Shown here: positions 1 to 9,209 of the stretch, piece by piece
How the letters are laid out: each line of letters opens with the position of its first letter
Position numbering within the stretch: position 1 is the stretch's first letter
Assembly: GCA_037200525.1 (NCBI GenBank)
Contig: JBBCGG010000001.1
Location: 5,014,501 to 5,078,500 of the forward strand
DNA from: Methylocella sp.
GTDB taxonomy: Bacteria > Pseudomonadota > Alphaproteobacteria > Rhizobiales > Beijerinckiaceae
DNA: 64,000 nucleotides
Direction: 5' to 3'
Position numbers and translations under genes: made by a program
The notes under the pieces: generated by a model
What the model was told of the DNA's origin: nothing
The model's input: the letters and a program-made list of their open reading frames with translations, nothing else
The model's database searches: none

Positions 1-366
1 AGGCGCGACGACGCGCGGAGCTCAGAAGTTTCCCGAGGCAGCCTCTTTCAGGATCAGCTTCTCAAGCGTCAAATCGGACACCGCTCGACGGAGCCGCGTA
101 TTCTCCGCCTCCAGCTCCTTCAGCCGCTTCACCTGATCGCCCTTCAGGCCGCCGTATTCCGACCGCCATCGATAGTATGTAACTTCCGTCACCCCTATCG
201 AGCGGATCGCCTCCGCGACCGGTCGCCCTTGCGCGCTAAGCACTTCGACTTGCCGTAGCTTCGCGACGATCTCTTCCGCCTTGTGTCTTTTCCTCGGCAT
301 TGCGCAGTCCTCCATCAGGCTCATAAGCTATACTTCACGGAGGATCACTTTTCAGGGGGCAGACCA
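1..366 (-). mobile_element. IS3-family element, copy 1 (left part cut by window edge)
   Basis: This is the orfA end of an IS3-family element (IS407/IS51-like) in reverse orientation; the rest lies outside the window. The terminal sequence TGGTCTGCCCCC, read on the minus strand from 366, is the same as the left end of the complete copy at 42155-43424. The internal sequence also matches that copy. The element interrupts a DUF1254 gene, whose reading frame runs a few codons into the IS before stopping. Confidence 0.9.
22..300 (-). CDS. IS3-family transposase OrfA
   Basis: A 92-residue helix-turn-helix protein that binds IS ends as the first reading frame of an IS3-type transposase. It starts MPRKRHKAEEIVAKLRQVE and carries the HTH around residues 30-50 (the VTEVTYYRWRSEYGG segment), followed by a leucine-zipper-like stretch (LKELEAENTRLRRAVSDL). 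The protein is identical to OrfA at 42222-42500. I chose the internal ATG because it is the usual OrfA start; an upstream in-frame start (MSLMEDCA) also exists. The catalytic OrfB frame is beyond the left edge. Confidence 0.85.
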   Translation of the reverse strand: MPRKRHKAEEIVAKLRQVEVLSAQGRPVAEAIRSIGVTEVTYYRWRSEYGGLKGDQVKRLKELEAENTRLRRAVSDLTLEKLILKEAASGNF

Positions 367-804
367 GATCAGGAATTTGACGCCAGCCCCCTTGTCAATC
401 CCGTACAGTCCAGCGTCCTCGAGCGGCGCTTGCCAGACGTCGACGAAGTTGGCGTTGAGTGAGCCGCCTCCGTCCGCGCGCGGCACCTCCACTACGATCG
501 GGCCAACGTCCTTTGTGTTGAAGAAAGCCATGAAATAGATTGCATCCGGATTGGGAGTCAGAGTCTGATTGTGCCAATCGAGCGGACGCGACCAATAGAT
601 GACTTGGTTCACCTCGCCGTCGGTCTTGTTGAGCATCTCCTGGAGCATCAGGTCGTAATTGACAGCTGACATGCCCCAGTTCACGGCCTCGATCGCGCGG
701 CGCTCCACCGTGCGGCGCTCAAGTTCATTCGGAGAGAGATTTTGCGCGTGCGCTGATGCTACGGCGCAGGTCAGTACAAGTGCTGAAACAATTGATCTTT
801 TCAT
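367..804 (-). pseudogene. DUF1254-family exported protein, 3' end lost to IS3
   Basis: N-terminal part of a DUF1254-family periplasmic protein. A signal peptide is visible (MKRSIVSALVLTCAVASAHA, cleavage probably after AHA). It is followed by the family pattern of alternating strands (SRPLDWHNQTLTPNPDAIYF, VVEVPRADGGGSLNANFVD). Members usually run to 350-450 residues; here about 146 remain before the sequence enters the IS at 366 and stops. Biochemical function is unknown for the family. It is probably non-functional. Confidence 0.75.
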
Positions 805-1048
805 AGCCCTAGCTGCCGGCTGGTGGCGCGACTGCCCGAGATCTTAGCACTTAATCGTCGCCGGAGCCGTAATTGACTTAGAACGACGTCCAATGCTGCA
901 AGGCAACATACAGCGTCGCGTCGAGTACGAACGTCACCTTTGTTTCGGGACCGGCCGACAAGGCATTGGCGGGGCAACGGCCGCGATGGGCGCGGGGCGG
1001 CTGACGGGATCGTTGGCAAAGAACTCGTCGGCTTTGAGGTCGAGGAGT
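805..1048. other. short non-coding stretch
   Basis: No convincing gene is visible. The open frames here lack start signals and family resemblance. Confidence 0.4.
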
Positions 1049-1688
1049 TCAATTAATCGCTAAACCTGTACCCTCGGAGAGAGCGAGCGCATCCTCGATG
1101 TCGACCCCGAGATAGCGAACGGTGCTTTCGATCTTCATGTGGCCAAGCAGGATCTGCACAGCGCGCAGGTTGCCCGTCTGTTTGTAAATGATCGACGCCT
1201 TGGTTCGGCGTAGCGAATGCGTCCCGTAGTCCTCGCGACGCAGTCCAATGCCGATCACCCACTCCTCGACCAACCGGCATACTGCCGCGTGCTGATATGG
1301 TCAGCGTGGTCGATCCGGCTCGGAAAGATGAAGTCGTCGAGCGTCCCGCCTCGACGTTCAAGCCAGGCCAGAATGCTGCCGCGAGGGGGCTCAAGGAGCT
1401 CGAACTGTACGGGCCGTCCTGTCTTCTGCTGAACGACGATCGCTCGCGAGCGAACCCGGCCGCCACTGGCAAGCTCCCTGATCTTGACCTTGACGACATC
1501 ACACCATGCAGCTTGCTGTCGATTGCGAGGTCAAACATCGCGCAATCGCACAGGCGGCGCTCGCGGTCGAGCCGGAATCTGATGGCCCATACTTGCTTCG
1601 GCTTCAGCGCCTGCTTGGCGCCAATCTTGCAGCCGGCGTTGCAAGCGGGTCGATTTTTGGCGCCCGTATCAAACTCTAAGTGTCCCAT
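1049..1688 (-). pseudogene. tyrosine recombinase/integrase, two frameshifts
   Basis: A tyrosine site-specific recombinase of the short (about 200-residue) type. On the minus strand, the N-terminal part (KQALKPKQVWAIRFRLDRER, then LFDLAIDSKLHG-like) breaks frame near 1503. A middle segment follows in a second frame (VKVKIRELASGGRVRSRAIV, RRGGTLDDFIFPSR). A second break near 1275 leads to the catalytic C-terminus (HSLRRTKASIIYKQTGNLR, LLGHMKIESTVRYLGVD). The HxLRR box, LGH and active-site tyrosine (TVRYLG) remain readable. Two frameshifts make it a likely dead gene, although sequencing error cannot be excluded. Confidence 0.75.
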
Positions 1689-2713
1689 AGCCTTTCTCCT
1701 CTCGAGCGCGCGATCTGGTCGATTGCTTCGGCGACAGTTCCATGCAGCGCGGGAGGTAGATCGTGCCCCATGCCATCGATCAGCATGAATTCGGCGTGTG
1801 GAATCGAGGATACCGTGTCCTCACCACACGCGGGATGGATGAGAGGATCATCCGCACCATGGACGACAAGTGTCGGCACCCGGATGGTCGCCAACCGTGA
1901 GCGGCGGTCGCCGGCGACGGCCATCGCAGCAATCTGCCGTCCGAGACCGTCGGGATCGTAGGCGCGCCGGACTTCTTCCAGAATAAGGGCGCGATATGCC
2001 CCTTCGTCAAACGGATGGCCGGTGCCTGTTATACGCCGCGTGAAGGCGATATTGTGCGTCAGAAACTCCGCCTCTTCTGAGGCGGGATTAGGCGCAGGGC
2101 GCGTCATCATCGCCATTACGTCCGGCGCTGCCGGTGGCAGTGTCGGATTGCCTGTGCTCGACATGAGCGACGTGAGCGATAAAACCCGTGTGGGATGCTC
2201 GCTCGCCAGTATTTGCGCGATCATGCCGCCCATTGAGCGACCAACGACGTGCGCCCGGCCGATGGATAGGGCATCGAGCAAACCGATGGCGTCGTTGGCC
2301 ATGTCGTCGAGGGTATAGGGCACGTCCGGTCGCTGTCCGGCCATAAGCATAGGCACCAGAAATCCGAATTCCGGCGTAGCGTGTTGGGTGAAATGCGTCG
2401 AGCATCCCGCGTCGCGATTGTCGAAACGGATGACGCGATAACCCAATGCTGACAAGTCTTGGCAAAACGGAACCGTCCAGCGGACCATCTGTGTTCCAAG
2501 CCCTGCGATCAGAAGGATGACCTCGGCGGTCTCGTCACCAAAACTGTCATAGGCAAGTTGATGCAATTGGCGTCCAGGATTTTCACCGTGGTTTTCCATC
2601 CGGATCAAACGAGCAGTGGCTGTTGAGTAAGTGTCTGCTTTTCGCGAGATGTCGCTCATAAGCGGACCAGCCGCTTCCCGCCCAAGCCCGTCATCAGCCT
2701 CTCTTGTCCGCAT
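1676..2713 (-). CDS. alpha/beta-hydrolase fold protein
   Basis: A soluble alpha/beta hydrolase of 345 residues. The oxyanion-forming strand (VILLIAGLGTQMVRW) is followed by the nucleophile elbow GRSMGG, the acidic residue in HGADDPLIHP and the catalytic histidine in DGMGHDLP, in the canonical order. The closest functional types are esterases and epoxide or lactone hydrolases; the substrate cannot be read from sequence. Starts further in (ATG at 2659 or 2599) are equally possible, since no strong ribosome binding site decides. The 3' end overlaps the decayed recombinase by 13 bases. It lies on the same strand as the tautomerase gene upstream, so a shared role in degrading a small organic acid or ring-cleavage product is possible. 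Confidence 0.8.
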   Translation of the reverse strand: MRTREADDGLGREAAGPLMSDISRKADTYSTATARLIRMENHGENPGRQLHQLAYDSFGDETAEVILLIAGLGTQMVRWTVPFCQDLSALGYRVIRFDNRDAGCSTHFTQHATPEFGFLVPMLMAGQRPDVPYTLDDMANDAIGLLDALSIGRAHVVGRSMGGMIAQILASEHPTRVLSLTSLMSSTGNPTLPPAAPDVMAMMTRPAPNPASEEAEFLTHNIAFTRRITGTGHPFDEGAYRALILEEVRRAYDPDGLGRQIAAMAVAGDRRSRLATIRVPTLVVHGADDPLIHPACGEDTVSSIPHAEFMLIDGMGHDLPPALHGTVAEAIDQIARSRGERLWDT

Positions 2714-2856
2714 GTCCGCTTCGGAGACATCGACCGGCTCGGCTGAATGACCAATATGGGCGCAAAGCGGCCGGGAGCAGTCATTCGATCATGCTCGCGC
2801 CTCCCGAAGGCGTCCGGCCACTTGCCGACCGGACGCTAGACGGTGGCGCGTCCGTC

Positions 2857-3081
2857 TTATGCGGCTTTGCTTGATGCGAGCGCATGAACGTCTGCGGCGG
2901 TGAGCGTCTTTCCGCCGATGGCCCAGTCGCCCCGTTGGATTTCCTGAACCCGGACCCAGGTCACGCTGCGCATCGCCTCGCCTTCAACGGAAATCATGGC
3001 TTCGGTGACCTTTTCGATCAGGTCTTGCTTTTGGCGGGGAGTGAACACGTCCTTGATGACGTCGATTGTTACGAGTGGCAT
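2857..3081 (-). CDS. 4-oxalocrotonate tautomerase family protein
   Basis: A small tautomerase of 74 residues. It begins [19 protein letters not shown], so that proline becomes the N-terminal catalytic residue after methionine removal, as the family requires. The rest ([34 protein letters not shown]) matches the beta-alpha-beta fold, which assembles as dimers or hexamers. A clear AGGAG-like site precedes the ATG (GGAGAGAAAGTCC). It is transcribed away from the regulator at 3223, across a 141-base intergenic region that should hold both promoters. Confidence 0.88.
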   Translation of the reverse strand: MPLVTIDVIKDVFTPRQKQDLIEKVTEAMISVEGEAMRSVTWVRVQEIQRGDWAIGGKTLTAADVHALASSKAA

Positions 3082-3222
3082 GGACTTTCTCTCCTAGACT
3101 TTCGCCGCGGACACCACGTCCGGCGTTGACGCGTTGAAATTAGCGAATGCCCCCAGCCTGCGTTTGGAGATGGTCTGGAGATTTTCCGGAGAAATGCGGG
3201 AGAAGTGCTATAATCCACCGCG

Positions 3223-4794
3223 ATGATTTACCATTTTGAAGACGTTGAACTGGATACGGCCAGGGTCGAACTTCGGATCAACGGCGGCGCGATCCTGATC
3301 GAGCCGCAAGTCTTCGCGCTGCTGAGCTTTCTTGTCGAAAACCGCGACCGCTTGGTCACGAAGGACGAGATCATCGGGCGGATTTGGAACGGGCGGATCA
3401 TCTCGGATTCCGCGGTCGCTAGTCGCATCAAGTCAGCGCGCCAAGCTCTTCGCGATGATGGTCGTTCACAGCGTCTCATACGCACAATCCATGGCGTTGG
3501 CTTCCGTTTCGTCGCGGACGTCACCACAATGGCGACGGCGTCAGGCCACGAAATCCTTGCGCGGACGGCCGATGCAACGGACGTGGGGCACGCGCAAGCT
3601 GCTGCGACATCGCGGCCGAGCATTGCGGTGCTTCCTTTTCGCCTCGTCGGAGCGGCGGGCCATCAATTCGCGATCGCCGACGCGCTGCCGCACGATCTCA
3701 TCACCGAACTGTCGAGGTTGCGCTGGCTGTTCGTCATCGCGCGGGGGACTTCCTTCCGCTTTCGCGGCGCGGAGGCGGAAATCGATCGTGTTCGGACGGC
3801 GCTGAACGTCCGCTATTGCCTTTCCGGCGTGGTGGAAATCCTCGACAGCGCAATGGCGGTTTCGGTCGAACTCTGCGACACGCAGGATAGAGGCGTCGTT
3901 TGGAGCGAAAGGTTTCGAGCCCAAGTCGGCGCAGTGCACGAGATCCGCGAAGAGATCGTCCGCGCCGTCATCAATTCGCTGGAACTGCAGATCCCACTCA
4001 ACGAGGCGCGTCGCGCGCGGCTAAAATCCCCGGAGCATCTCGACGCTTGGTCAGCTTATCACCTCGGGCTGCATCATATGTATCGGTTCAACAAAGCGGA
4101 CAATTTGGTCGCGACCTCGCTTTTTGAGCGCGCCGCTGTAATGGAGCCCGGTTTTGCGCGCGCATACGCCGGTCTTTCATTCACCCATTTTCAAAGCGCC
4201 TTTCTCCGCTACGCCGACGATGTTTCCGACGCAGCAAAGCTGGCGCAGCGCCACGCCGAACAGTGTTTGGAACATGACCCCGTCGATCCGTTCGGAAATT
4301 TTACCATGGGCCGCGCTTTCTGGCTTCGCGGCGATCTGGACGGTAGCCTTCCGTGGCTGGAGCGCGCCAACACGCTCAACCCGAACTATGCGCAGGCCAA
4401 GTATTCTCGGGCTTGGGCTGAAGCGCTGCTCGGCAGCGCTGCGGTGTGCCAATCAAACGTCGATGCAGCGCTTGCATTGAGCCCTCTCGACCCGCTTCTC
4501 TACGGCATGTTCGGCGTGCGTGCGTTCTCGCATATCGTGCTCGAAGAGTCCGCCCAAGCCGCAGATTGGGCCGAGCGTGCGGCAAGGTCTCCTGGGGCGC
4601 ACGCCCTGATCGAGATGATCGCCGTCGTCGCGCACGGGCTAAACGGGAATGATGCGCGCGCGAAAGCATGGGCTGAGTCCGCCCGTGCTCGGGTCCCCGA
4701 TCTCACCGACGCGGAGTTTTTCCGCGCGTTTCCGTTCCGCGACTCGCGCACGCATAAACGCATCTCTAAAACGCTTGAGAGGTTTGGCTTTTAG
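3223..4794 (+). CDS. winged-helix transcriptional regulator with TolB-like and TPR domains
   Basis: A 523-residue CadC/HilA-type regulator without a membrane segment. Residues 1-100 form an OmpR-like winged helix (DTARVELRINGG, QVFALLSFLVENRDRLVTKD, recognition segment SRIKSARQALRDDG, then the wing IRTIHGVGFRFVADV). Residues about 125-250 resemble the TolB-N/adenylate-cyclase-associated region (PSIAVLPFRLVG, LPHDLITELSRLRWLFVIAR). The C-terminal half is TPR-like (FARAYAGLSFTHFQSA, NPNYAQAKYSRAWAEALLG). It lies divergent to the tautomerase and hydrolase genes and is their likely regulator, which is an inference from layout only. Confidence 0.85.
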   Translation: MIYHFEDVELDTARVELRINGGAILIEPQVFALLSFLVENRDRLVTKDEIIGRIWNGRIISDSAVASRIKSARQALRDDGRSQRLIRTIHGVGFRFVADVTTMATASGHEILARTADATDVGHAQAAATSRPSIAVLPFRLVGAAGHQFAIADALPHDLITELSRLRWLFVIARGTSFRFRGAEAEIDRVRTALNVRYCLSGVVEILDSAMAVSVELCDTQDRGVVWSERFRAQVGAVHEIREEIVRAVINSLELQIPLNEARRARLKSPEHLDAWSAYHLGLHHMYRFNKADNLVATSLFERAAVMEPGFARAYAGLSFTHFQSAFLRYADDVSDAAKLAQRHAEQCLEHDPVDPFGNFTMGRAFWLRGDLDGSLPWLERANTLNPNYAQAKYSRAWAEALLGSAAVCQSNVDAALALSPLDPLLYGMFGVRAFSHIVLEESAQAADWAERAARSPGAHALIEMIAVVAHGLNGNDARAKAWAESARARVPDLTDAEFFRAFPFRDSRTHKRISKTLERFGF

Positions 4795-5271
4795 CATAAC
4801 GGCGGAAGCGCCACGCCGACGATGGCTCTCAATGTGAAAAGCCTGCATATATTGGACACGATCAACGTCCGCTTTGGGTCCAGAATGCGACGTTGGTCGT
4901 TGTCCTGCTAAATGTCCGGGAAGGGCGCGTTGGGGCCGAAAGCGGACTGGCAGTTTCTGGTTTCAGATTTAAGTGAGCGGACATTCAGTTCGGCGCGAGC
5001 ATTGTCCTGATCTGACTCACAGGCGACTTCCACGCCTCAAGTCGCGAATGTCGGCCATGCGTCCACAATAGGAAATGGGATCGTGTTGCAGGGTACATTG
5101 TGGTTTGGGTCGGGTGGCGGCAGCCTTTCGACCTAAGCGGCCCTTCGGAAGGCCATACCGGTTCTCGCGAGCCAACAGCCTCTAAGTGATGGCCCAGGTT
5201 GACGTCCTACAAGCGCGCGAAGGGCTCAACCATCGGGCCCTGCGATTCCACCATAAGCCAACACTTGAACG
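4795..5271. other. intergenic, no gene seen
   Basis: About 480 bases without a supportable gene. Short frames exist on both strands, but none has a start signal or recognisable motif. Confidence 0.4.
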
Positions 5272-6198
5272 CTACACTGTCGCCGCCGTCCGGGCGGCGA
5301 GGCTGGTCCCGACCCAGTTCCCTTTCGAATTGTCGGTGTTGGAGAGGACTGCTGCTGCCTGCACAATGAAGTCGTCAATTGGGTAGGCGTTGCCCGCACG
5401 CTCACAAAGAAGCAGAAACTTCGACATGACGTAGGTCGACCAGTCCGTCATGGTCACGAGGTGGATCACCATCGGCATGATGAGCCCAATCTCGCTCCAG
5501 TCGCCACACATAGCGCGCCGCACCGTTCGCGCGTTCGACCGCGACTACCAGCAGCGCGTCGATAAGTCGGGGCAGATCACGCCCTGACACTTCTCCGGCG
5601 CGGGGACTGCCAGACCGGAAGGCGGGATCACTAACAGCACGATCTGCGCACACCTCCAGCAGCTCGAACGTGCCGGGCGAGAGTTGATGGTTATCAAGAA
5701 CATGGCGTGCGATGGTCTTGTCCGCAAACTCCGCGACCACATCGAGCGCGTCGTCTCTGGTCAGGAATGGGAAGGAGCCGATTGACATAGCCAAGTTCGG
5801 AAAAGCGATGAAAGCGTGTTGGGGGCAGTTCGCCGACAAATCGCCCCGCGAAATAACTGGCCCAGTTGCTTTGGGAGGCGCGACGACCGGCGCCGGGATC
5901 GACTCGACAGGAACGGGCGCGACTTCTGGGGTCTTGGACGCGGGGACGAGAGTCCACGCCGGGGCGGCCGTTTTCCGGGGGCATCGGCCCGACGTTCGAC
6001 CGGTGTGGCGGGTTTGCCAGGTCCATAAGGCATGGGCGCTGGCGGCGGCTTGGTCGGCTCAGGTTGCACGACCGGCCTTACAATCTCCGTCGTGGGCTTG
6101 CTCGAGCTCCTTAGATTTTCAGTCAACATGCGGATCGTGGCGTCTGTGTCCGCCGGCGGTGTTTTCTTTTGTGGGAACGGGGTTGGTTCGATAGGCAC
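5272..6198 (-). pseudogene. hypothetical proline-rich protein, two frameshifts
   Basis: Three overlapping minus-strand frames join into one protein of about 300 residues. The N-terminus (MPIEPTPFPQKKTPPADTDA) and a proline-rich linker read in the first frame to about 5965. The second frame continues with more proline-rich linker (VAPVPVESIPAPVVAPP) and a globular part (HAFIAFPNLAMSIGSFPFLT) to about 5510. The third frame ends it (MPMVIHLVTMTDWSTYVMSK, GNAYPIDDFIVQAAAVLSN). The joins are where the composition of each frame turns from protein-like to arginine-rich noise. I do not recognise the family. It sits 50 bases downstream of 6249-6659 and was probably co-transcribed. Confidence 0.6.
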
Positions 6199-6248
6199 GT
6201 GAAATCTCCGATTTGATCGGCGGCTCGCTCGGCCGAGTACAGCGTCGA

Positions 6249-6659
6249 TCAGACGAAATAGTCGTCTTCGGGCGGCTGCTCTTTGCTTTGAGTTGCGAGA
6301 GCGTGCCCAGCTTCCGCGATGAGACTTTCACCTGCTTGGGGGTCGGTCGACATCTCAAAACGCTCATCCTCCTCGATCCATTTACTGCCGGACCGGCTCG
6401 CGAACCGCGCAAGGCTCTCTGCCGAGATCGCCAACCATCCGCCGTACAGCCAGACGCCGCATAACTCGCCGCTGACGGCGTGGGCGATGACGTAGCGCTC
6501 TGACCAACCGAAGAGCTCGGCGGCATCGCGGGCGAGAACGCAGCCGCGTGAATTGCACGCCTCGCGAACAGCGCTCAATGGTCCGGTCGGGAGAGGCGTT
6601 TCGAGGCCCCAGGCGAGGTCAAGCGCCGACGTGGCCGGCGTATGCGGACGGCGGCTCAT
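6249..6659 (-). CDS. hypothetical protein
   Basis: 136 residues, not recognised. The middle (LFGWSERYVIAHAVSGELCG, WLYGGWLAISAESLARFASR) looks like a compact globular domain and the C-terminus is acidic (EQPPEDDYFV). It sits between an HTH excisionase-like gene and the frameshifted gene at 5272-6198, on the same strand. That is a typical arrangement for island accessory genes. Confidence 0.55.
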   Translation of the reverse strand: MSRRPHTPATSALDLAWGLETPLPTGPLSAVREACNSRGCVLARDAAELFGWSERYVIAHAVSGELCGVWLYGGWLAISAESLARFASRSGSKWIEEDERFEMSTDPQAGESLIAEAGHALATQSKEQPPEDDYFV

Positions 6660-6708
6660 TGCAGGCGCCGGTCAGCGAGCGCCACAGCTCCCGAGCCGGC
6701 AAAGGCGG

Positions 6709-6927
6709 TCACGATGATGCGCTCGCGCATTTTGCGAAAAACGCATCCGCATCAACTTTTCGGATTAAAGTGCTGCCGCCGATGCGCGTGCGCGGGAGCT
6801 TCCCGCCTCGCAGCAACCGCCAAACGCCCGCTTTCGATATACGGAGGTAGAAGGCTGTTTCTTCAACTGCCAAGACGCCGGGCTGCGGAGCTGACGCCGC
6901 TTTGTAATTTGCAAAGGCATGAGACAT
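6709..6927 (-). CDS. excisionase/AlpA-like helix-turn-helix protein
   Basis: A 72-residue DNA-binding protein of the MerR/excisionase (helix_turn_helix_17) type. The core reads LAVEETAFYLRISKAGVWRL, LRGGKLPRTRIGGSTLIRK, VDADAFFAK. This is the usual 'choose a helix by its substrate site' pattern: HTH at residues 20-40, then a wing with R-I-G and IRK. Such proteins direct excision or regulate integrases. The start at 6927 gives MSHAFANYKAA; a longer in-frame extension upstream looks like noise from the neighbouring gene. Confidence 0.75.
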   Translation of the reverse strand: MSHAFANYKAASAPQPGVLAVEETAFYLRISKAGVWRLLRGGKLPRTRIGGSTLIRKVDADAFFAKCASASS

Positions 6928-7577
6928 GTTGCTTTCTCGCTCGACTGTTTGATTGTTGTCGAGGGAGAACCTAGTCGGGTTGAACGAGCAAAAAGAGCCG
7001 GAAAATAGGGCGTACTTTTTGCTCGCCCAAGACGCTGAGGCCTCAGCCGTTCCCACTGATCTTCTATGACGTCGAAAAAACGCGAGGCGTGTCGCGGACC
7101 TGCCGCAGCTCGCGCACTTTTGTACGCTCTCCTAATCGACTCCGGGGTCATAGGTTTAGGGGTCCTGCCGTTACCCAAAATCGGTGGGTTTTGCTCGCTG
7201 AGTTCTTTTGCAGCGATCTCCCATGCCCCCGGCGGGAGCTTGCCCGGAAAATCGTCTTCGCCATACCAGACCCGCAGGCTTTCGACTGCGTTGATGATCG
7301 CGTCTTCTCGCCCTGGATTGCGTGGCCTTTTTGCTGCGAGCAGTTCCGTCGCGCCCAGCAGCGCTATGAGTAATTTCCCCGCCTCGGTCTTGCGTTTGAC
7401 GGCTAACCAAACCCGCTCGGGCTGAAGGCCAAATTCAATGGCGAGGCGCTTGATTGCGGCCTCAAGGTCGGAGGGGCAGAAGATGCCGCCGCGGCTTGCG
7501 CGCTTTAACGCTTCGCCCGGTAGTGGGTCGCCAGCGTTTGCTTCGATCGGTGGTTTTTTCACGCTCAACCCCTGCAA
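6765..7577 (-). CDS. hypothetical island protein, probable frameshift near its end
   Basis: The open frame encodes up to 270 residues, but only the first 180 or so look like protein (PSDLEAAIKRLAIEFGLQPE, NAVESLRVWYGEDDFPGKLP, SRFFDVIEDQWERLR). Beyond about 7040 the frame is serine/arginine-rich and lies antiparallel in frame to the excisionase-like gene. In another frame the sequence reads GEQKVRPIFRLFLLVQPD and stops at 6971. I therefore think the original gene ended at 6971 and a one-base change near 7040 extended it. The start is TTG at 7577 or GTG slightly downstream. Function unknown. Confidence 0.55.
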   Translation of the reverse strand: MQGLSVKKPPIEANAGDPLPGEALKRASRGGIFCPSDLEAAIKRLAIEFGLQPERVWLAVKRKTEAGKLLIALLGATELLAAKRPRNPGREDAIINAVESLRVWYGEDDFPGKLPPGAWEIAAKELSEQNPPILGNGRTPKPMTPESIRRAYKSARAAAGPRHASRFFDVIEDQWERLRPQRLGRAKSTPYFPALFARSTRLGSPSTTIKQSSEKATCLMPLQITKRRQLRSPASWQLKKQPSTSVYRKRAFGGCCEAGSSRARASAAAL

Positions 7578-7627
7578 CGATTACGACAACGATTTGGCAG
7601 AGGTTAGCGGTAATTTGGGCTAACCAG

Positions 7628-7683
7628 TTGATTTCGTTGGCGCGCCCAAGGGGAATCGAACCCCTGTTTTCGCTGTGAAAGGG
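7628..7683 (-). repeat. attachment-site remnant: 3' half of tRNA-Glu(UUC), copy 1
   Basis: Read on the minus strand, this contains the T-arm AGGGGTTCGATTCCCCT, the acceptor strand TGGGCGC, discriminator G and CCA, preceded by a degraded anticodon arm with TTTCAC (anticodon UUC). The 5' half of the tRNA is missing, so it is not a functional gene. A nearly identical 56-base block occurs in the same orientation at 26625-26683. Each copy lies just upstream of a tyrosine integrase, as expected for an island attachment site in a tRNA gene. Confidence 0.85.
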
Positions 7684-7820
7684 GTATAACGAGCGATTTT
7701 TCATATTTCTGCGAACTGCGGTGAACGTTGATCTTCCTGTAAAGAGCTAACTTTCCGTTCTTGCGCGTTCGCCGAAGTTCGCATACACAAATTCCGTACA
7801 ATTTCCGTACGGAGCCGCCA

Positions 7821-9120
7821 ATGGCCAGAACCGTTCGCAATCCTAAAATCGACAGCCGCTCGGCGCGCCTCAAGCTGGCCGACCGGCGCGAACCGTACTG
7901 GACCTCTATTTCCGCAGGTTGCGCCCTCGGCTATCGGCGCGGAGCGAAAGGCGGGACTTGGATCGCCCGCCTTCGTGACGATGAAGGCAAGCAGCACTAT
8001 GAGGCGCTTGGCGCAGCTGATGACGCGCGCGATGCCGATGGCCTCACCTGTTTCGCTTTCGCGCACGCCCAAGAGAAGGCTCGAACATTCTTCGAGAAGA
8101 TGGCCCGCGTGCTCGCAGGCCATAACGAGACCCACGCAGGTCCGTACACAGTGAAAGCCGTTCTTGATGATTATCTGGCGGCTCGCGAACGGCGGGGCTC
8201 CAAGGGCGTGCGCGCGGATCGCTACGCCGCCGAGGCGCGGATCGTTCCGAGGCTCGGCGCGATCGACATCTCGAAGCTGACCACCAAGGCAATTCGAGAC
8301 TGGCACGAGACTGTCGCCTCGGCACCGAAGCTCGTTCGGACGAAGAAAGCTGCTGTCAAGCGCGCGACGAAGCCTTTGAACGCTAAAGACCCGGAAGAGG
8401 TCCGGCGCGCGGCGCTCGACAGCAAATCGTCTGCTGACGGTCCTTAAGGCAGCCCTAAACTACGCTTTCCACGAAGGGCGAGCCTCGGCGGATGAGCCAT
8501 GGCGCAAAGTGAAGCCGTTCCGCGAGGCGGACGCGGCCGTCGTGCATTTTCTCAAGGTCGACGAATGCCTCCGGCTCGTAAATGCCTGTGAACCGGCCTT
8601 CCGCGATCTGGTGCGCGGCGCCCTCGTCACCGGCTGTCGATATGGCGAACTGACGCGAATGCGCGGCGCGGATTTCAACGCCGAGGCCGGCATGATTTCG
8701 GTCAGGCTATCCAAGGCCGGCAAGCCTCGTCATGTCGCCCTTGCCGACGAAGGTCGCGCGCTTTTTGCTTCGCTTACTATCGGCCGGGCGCCGCAAGATT
8801 TGATATTCCACCGCCCCGACGGCTCCGCTTGGGGCGCGTCGCACCAACAGCGCCCGCTCGAGGAGGCGTCGAAAGCTGCGAAGCTTGATCCGCCCGCGAC
8901 ATTTCATATCCTGCGTCACACCTATGCCAGCGCGCTTGCCATGAAGGGAGTGCCGATGGGAGTCATAGCCGCCCAGTTGGGGCATTCCGACACTCGGATG
9001 ACTGAACGGCACTATGCGCACTTGGCTCCTTCGTATATTGCCGAGACGGTGCGGGCCGCGCTGCCGTCGCTTGGGGTTGTGGACAACACGAATGTTTTGC
9101 CCCTCAAGAAGCTGGCGTAA
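7821..9120 (+). pseudogene. tRNA-targeting tyrosine integrase, one frameshift
   Basis: A phage/island integrase of about 430 residues broken near 8424. The first frame gives the N-terminal arm-binding part (GCALGYRRGAKGGTWIARLR) and core-binding domain (YTVKAVLDDYLAARERRG). The second frame continues with NRLLTVLKAALNYAFHEG and the catalytic domain: arginine in GCRYGELTRMRG, HILRHTYAS, LGHSDTRMT, and tyrosine in HYAHLAPSY. The intact paralogue at 26839 reads RDTANRTLTTLKAALNWAF across the break, which shows that two bases are missing here. It starts at ATG 7821. All catalytic residues remain, but the protein should not be made as one chain. Confidence 0.88.
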
Positions 9121-9209
9121 AGGCATAATGGCCGCGCGGGGATAGGCGGGCGATAAGCCACGACCATCGATTGGTTTCCCCGCGTCCCTCTGATGCTCGC
9201 GGATGCGCA

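Noticed and set aside
7638-7683. Functional tRNA gene
   Set aside because: Only the 3' half is present at both 7.6 and 26.6 kb; D-arm and 5' acceptor strand are missing.
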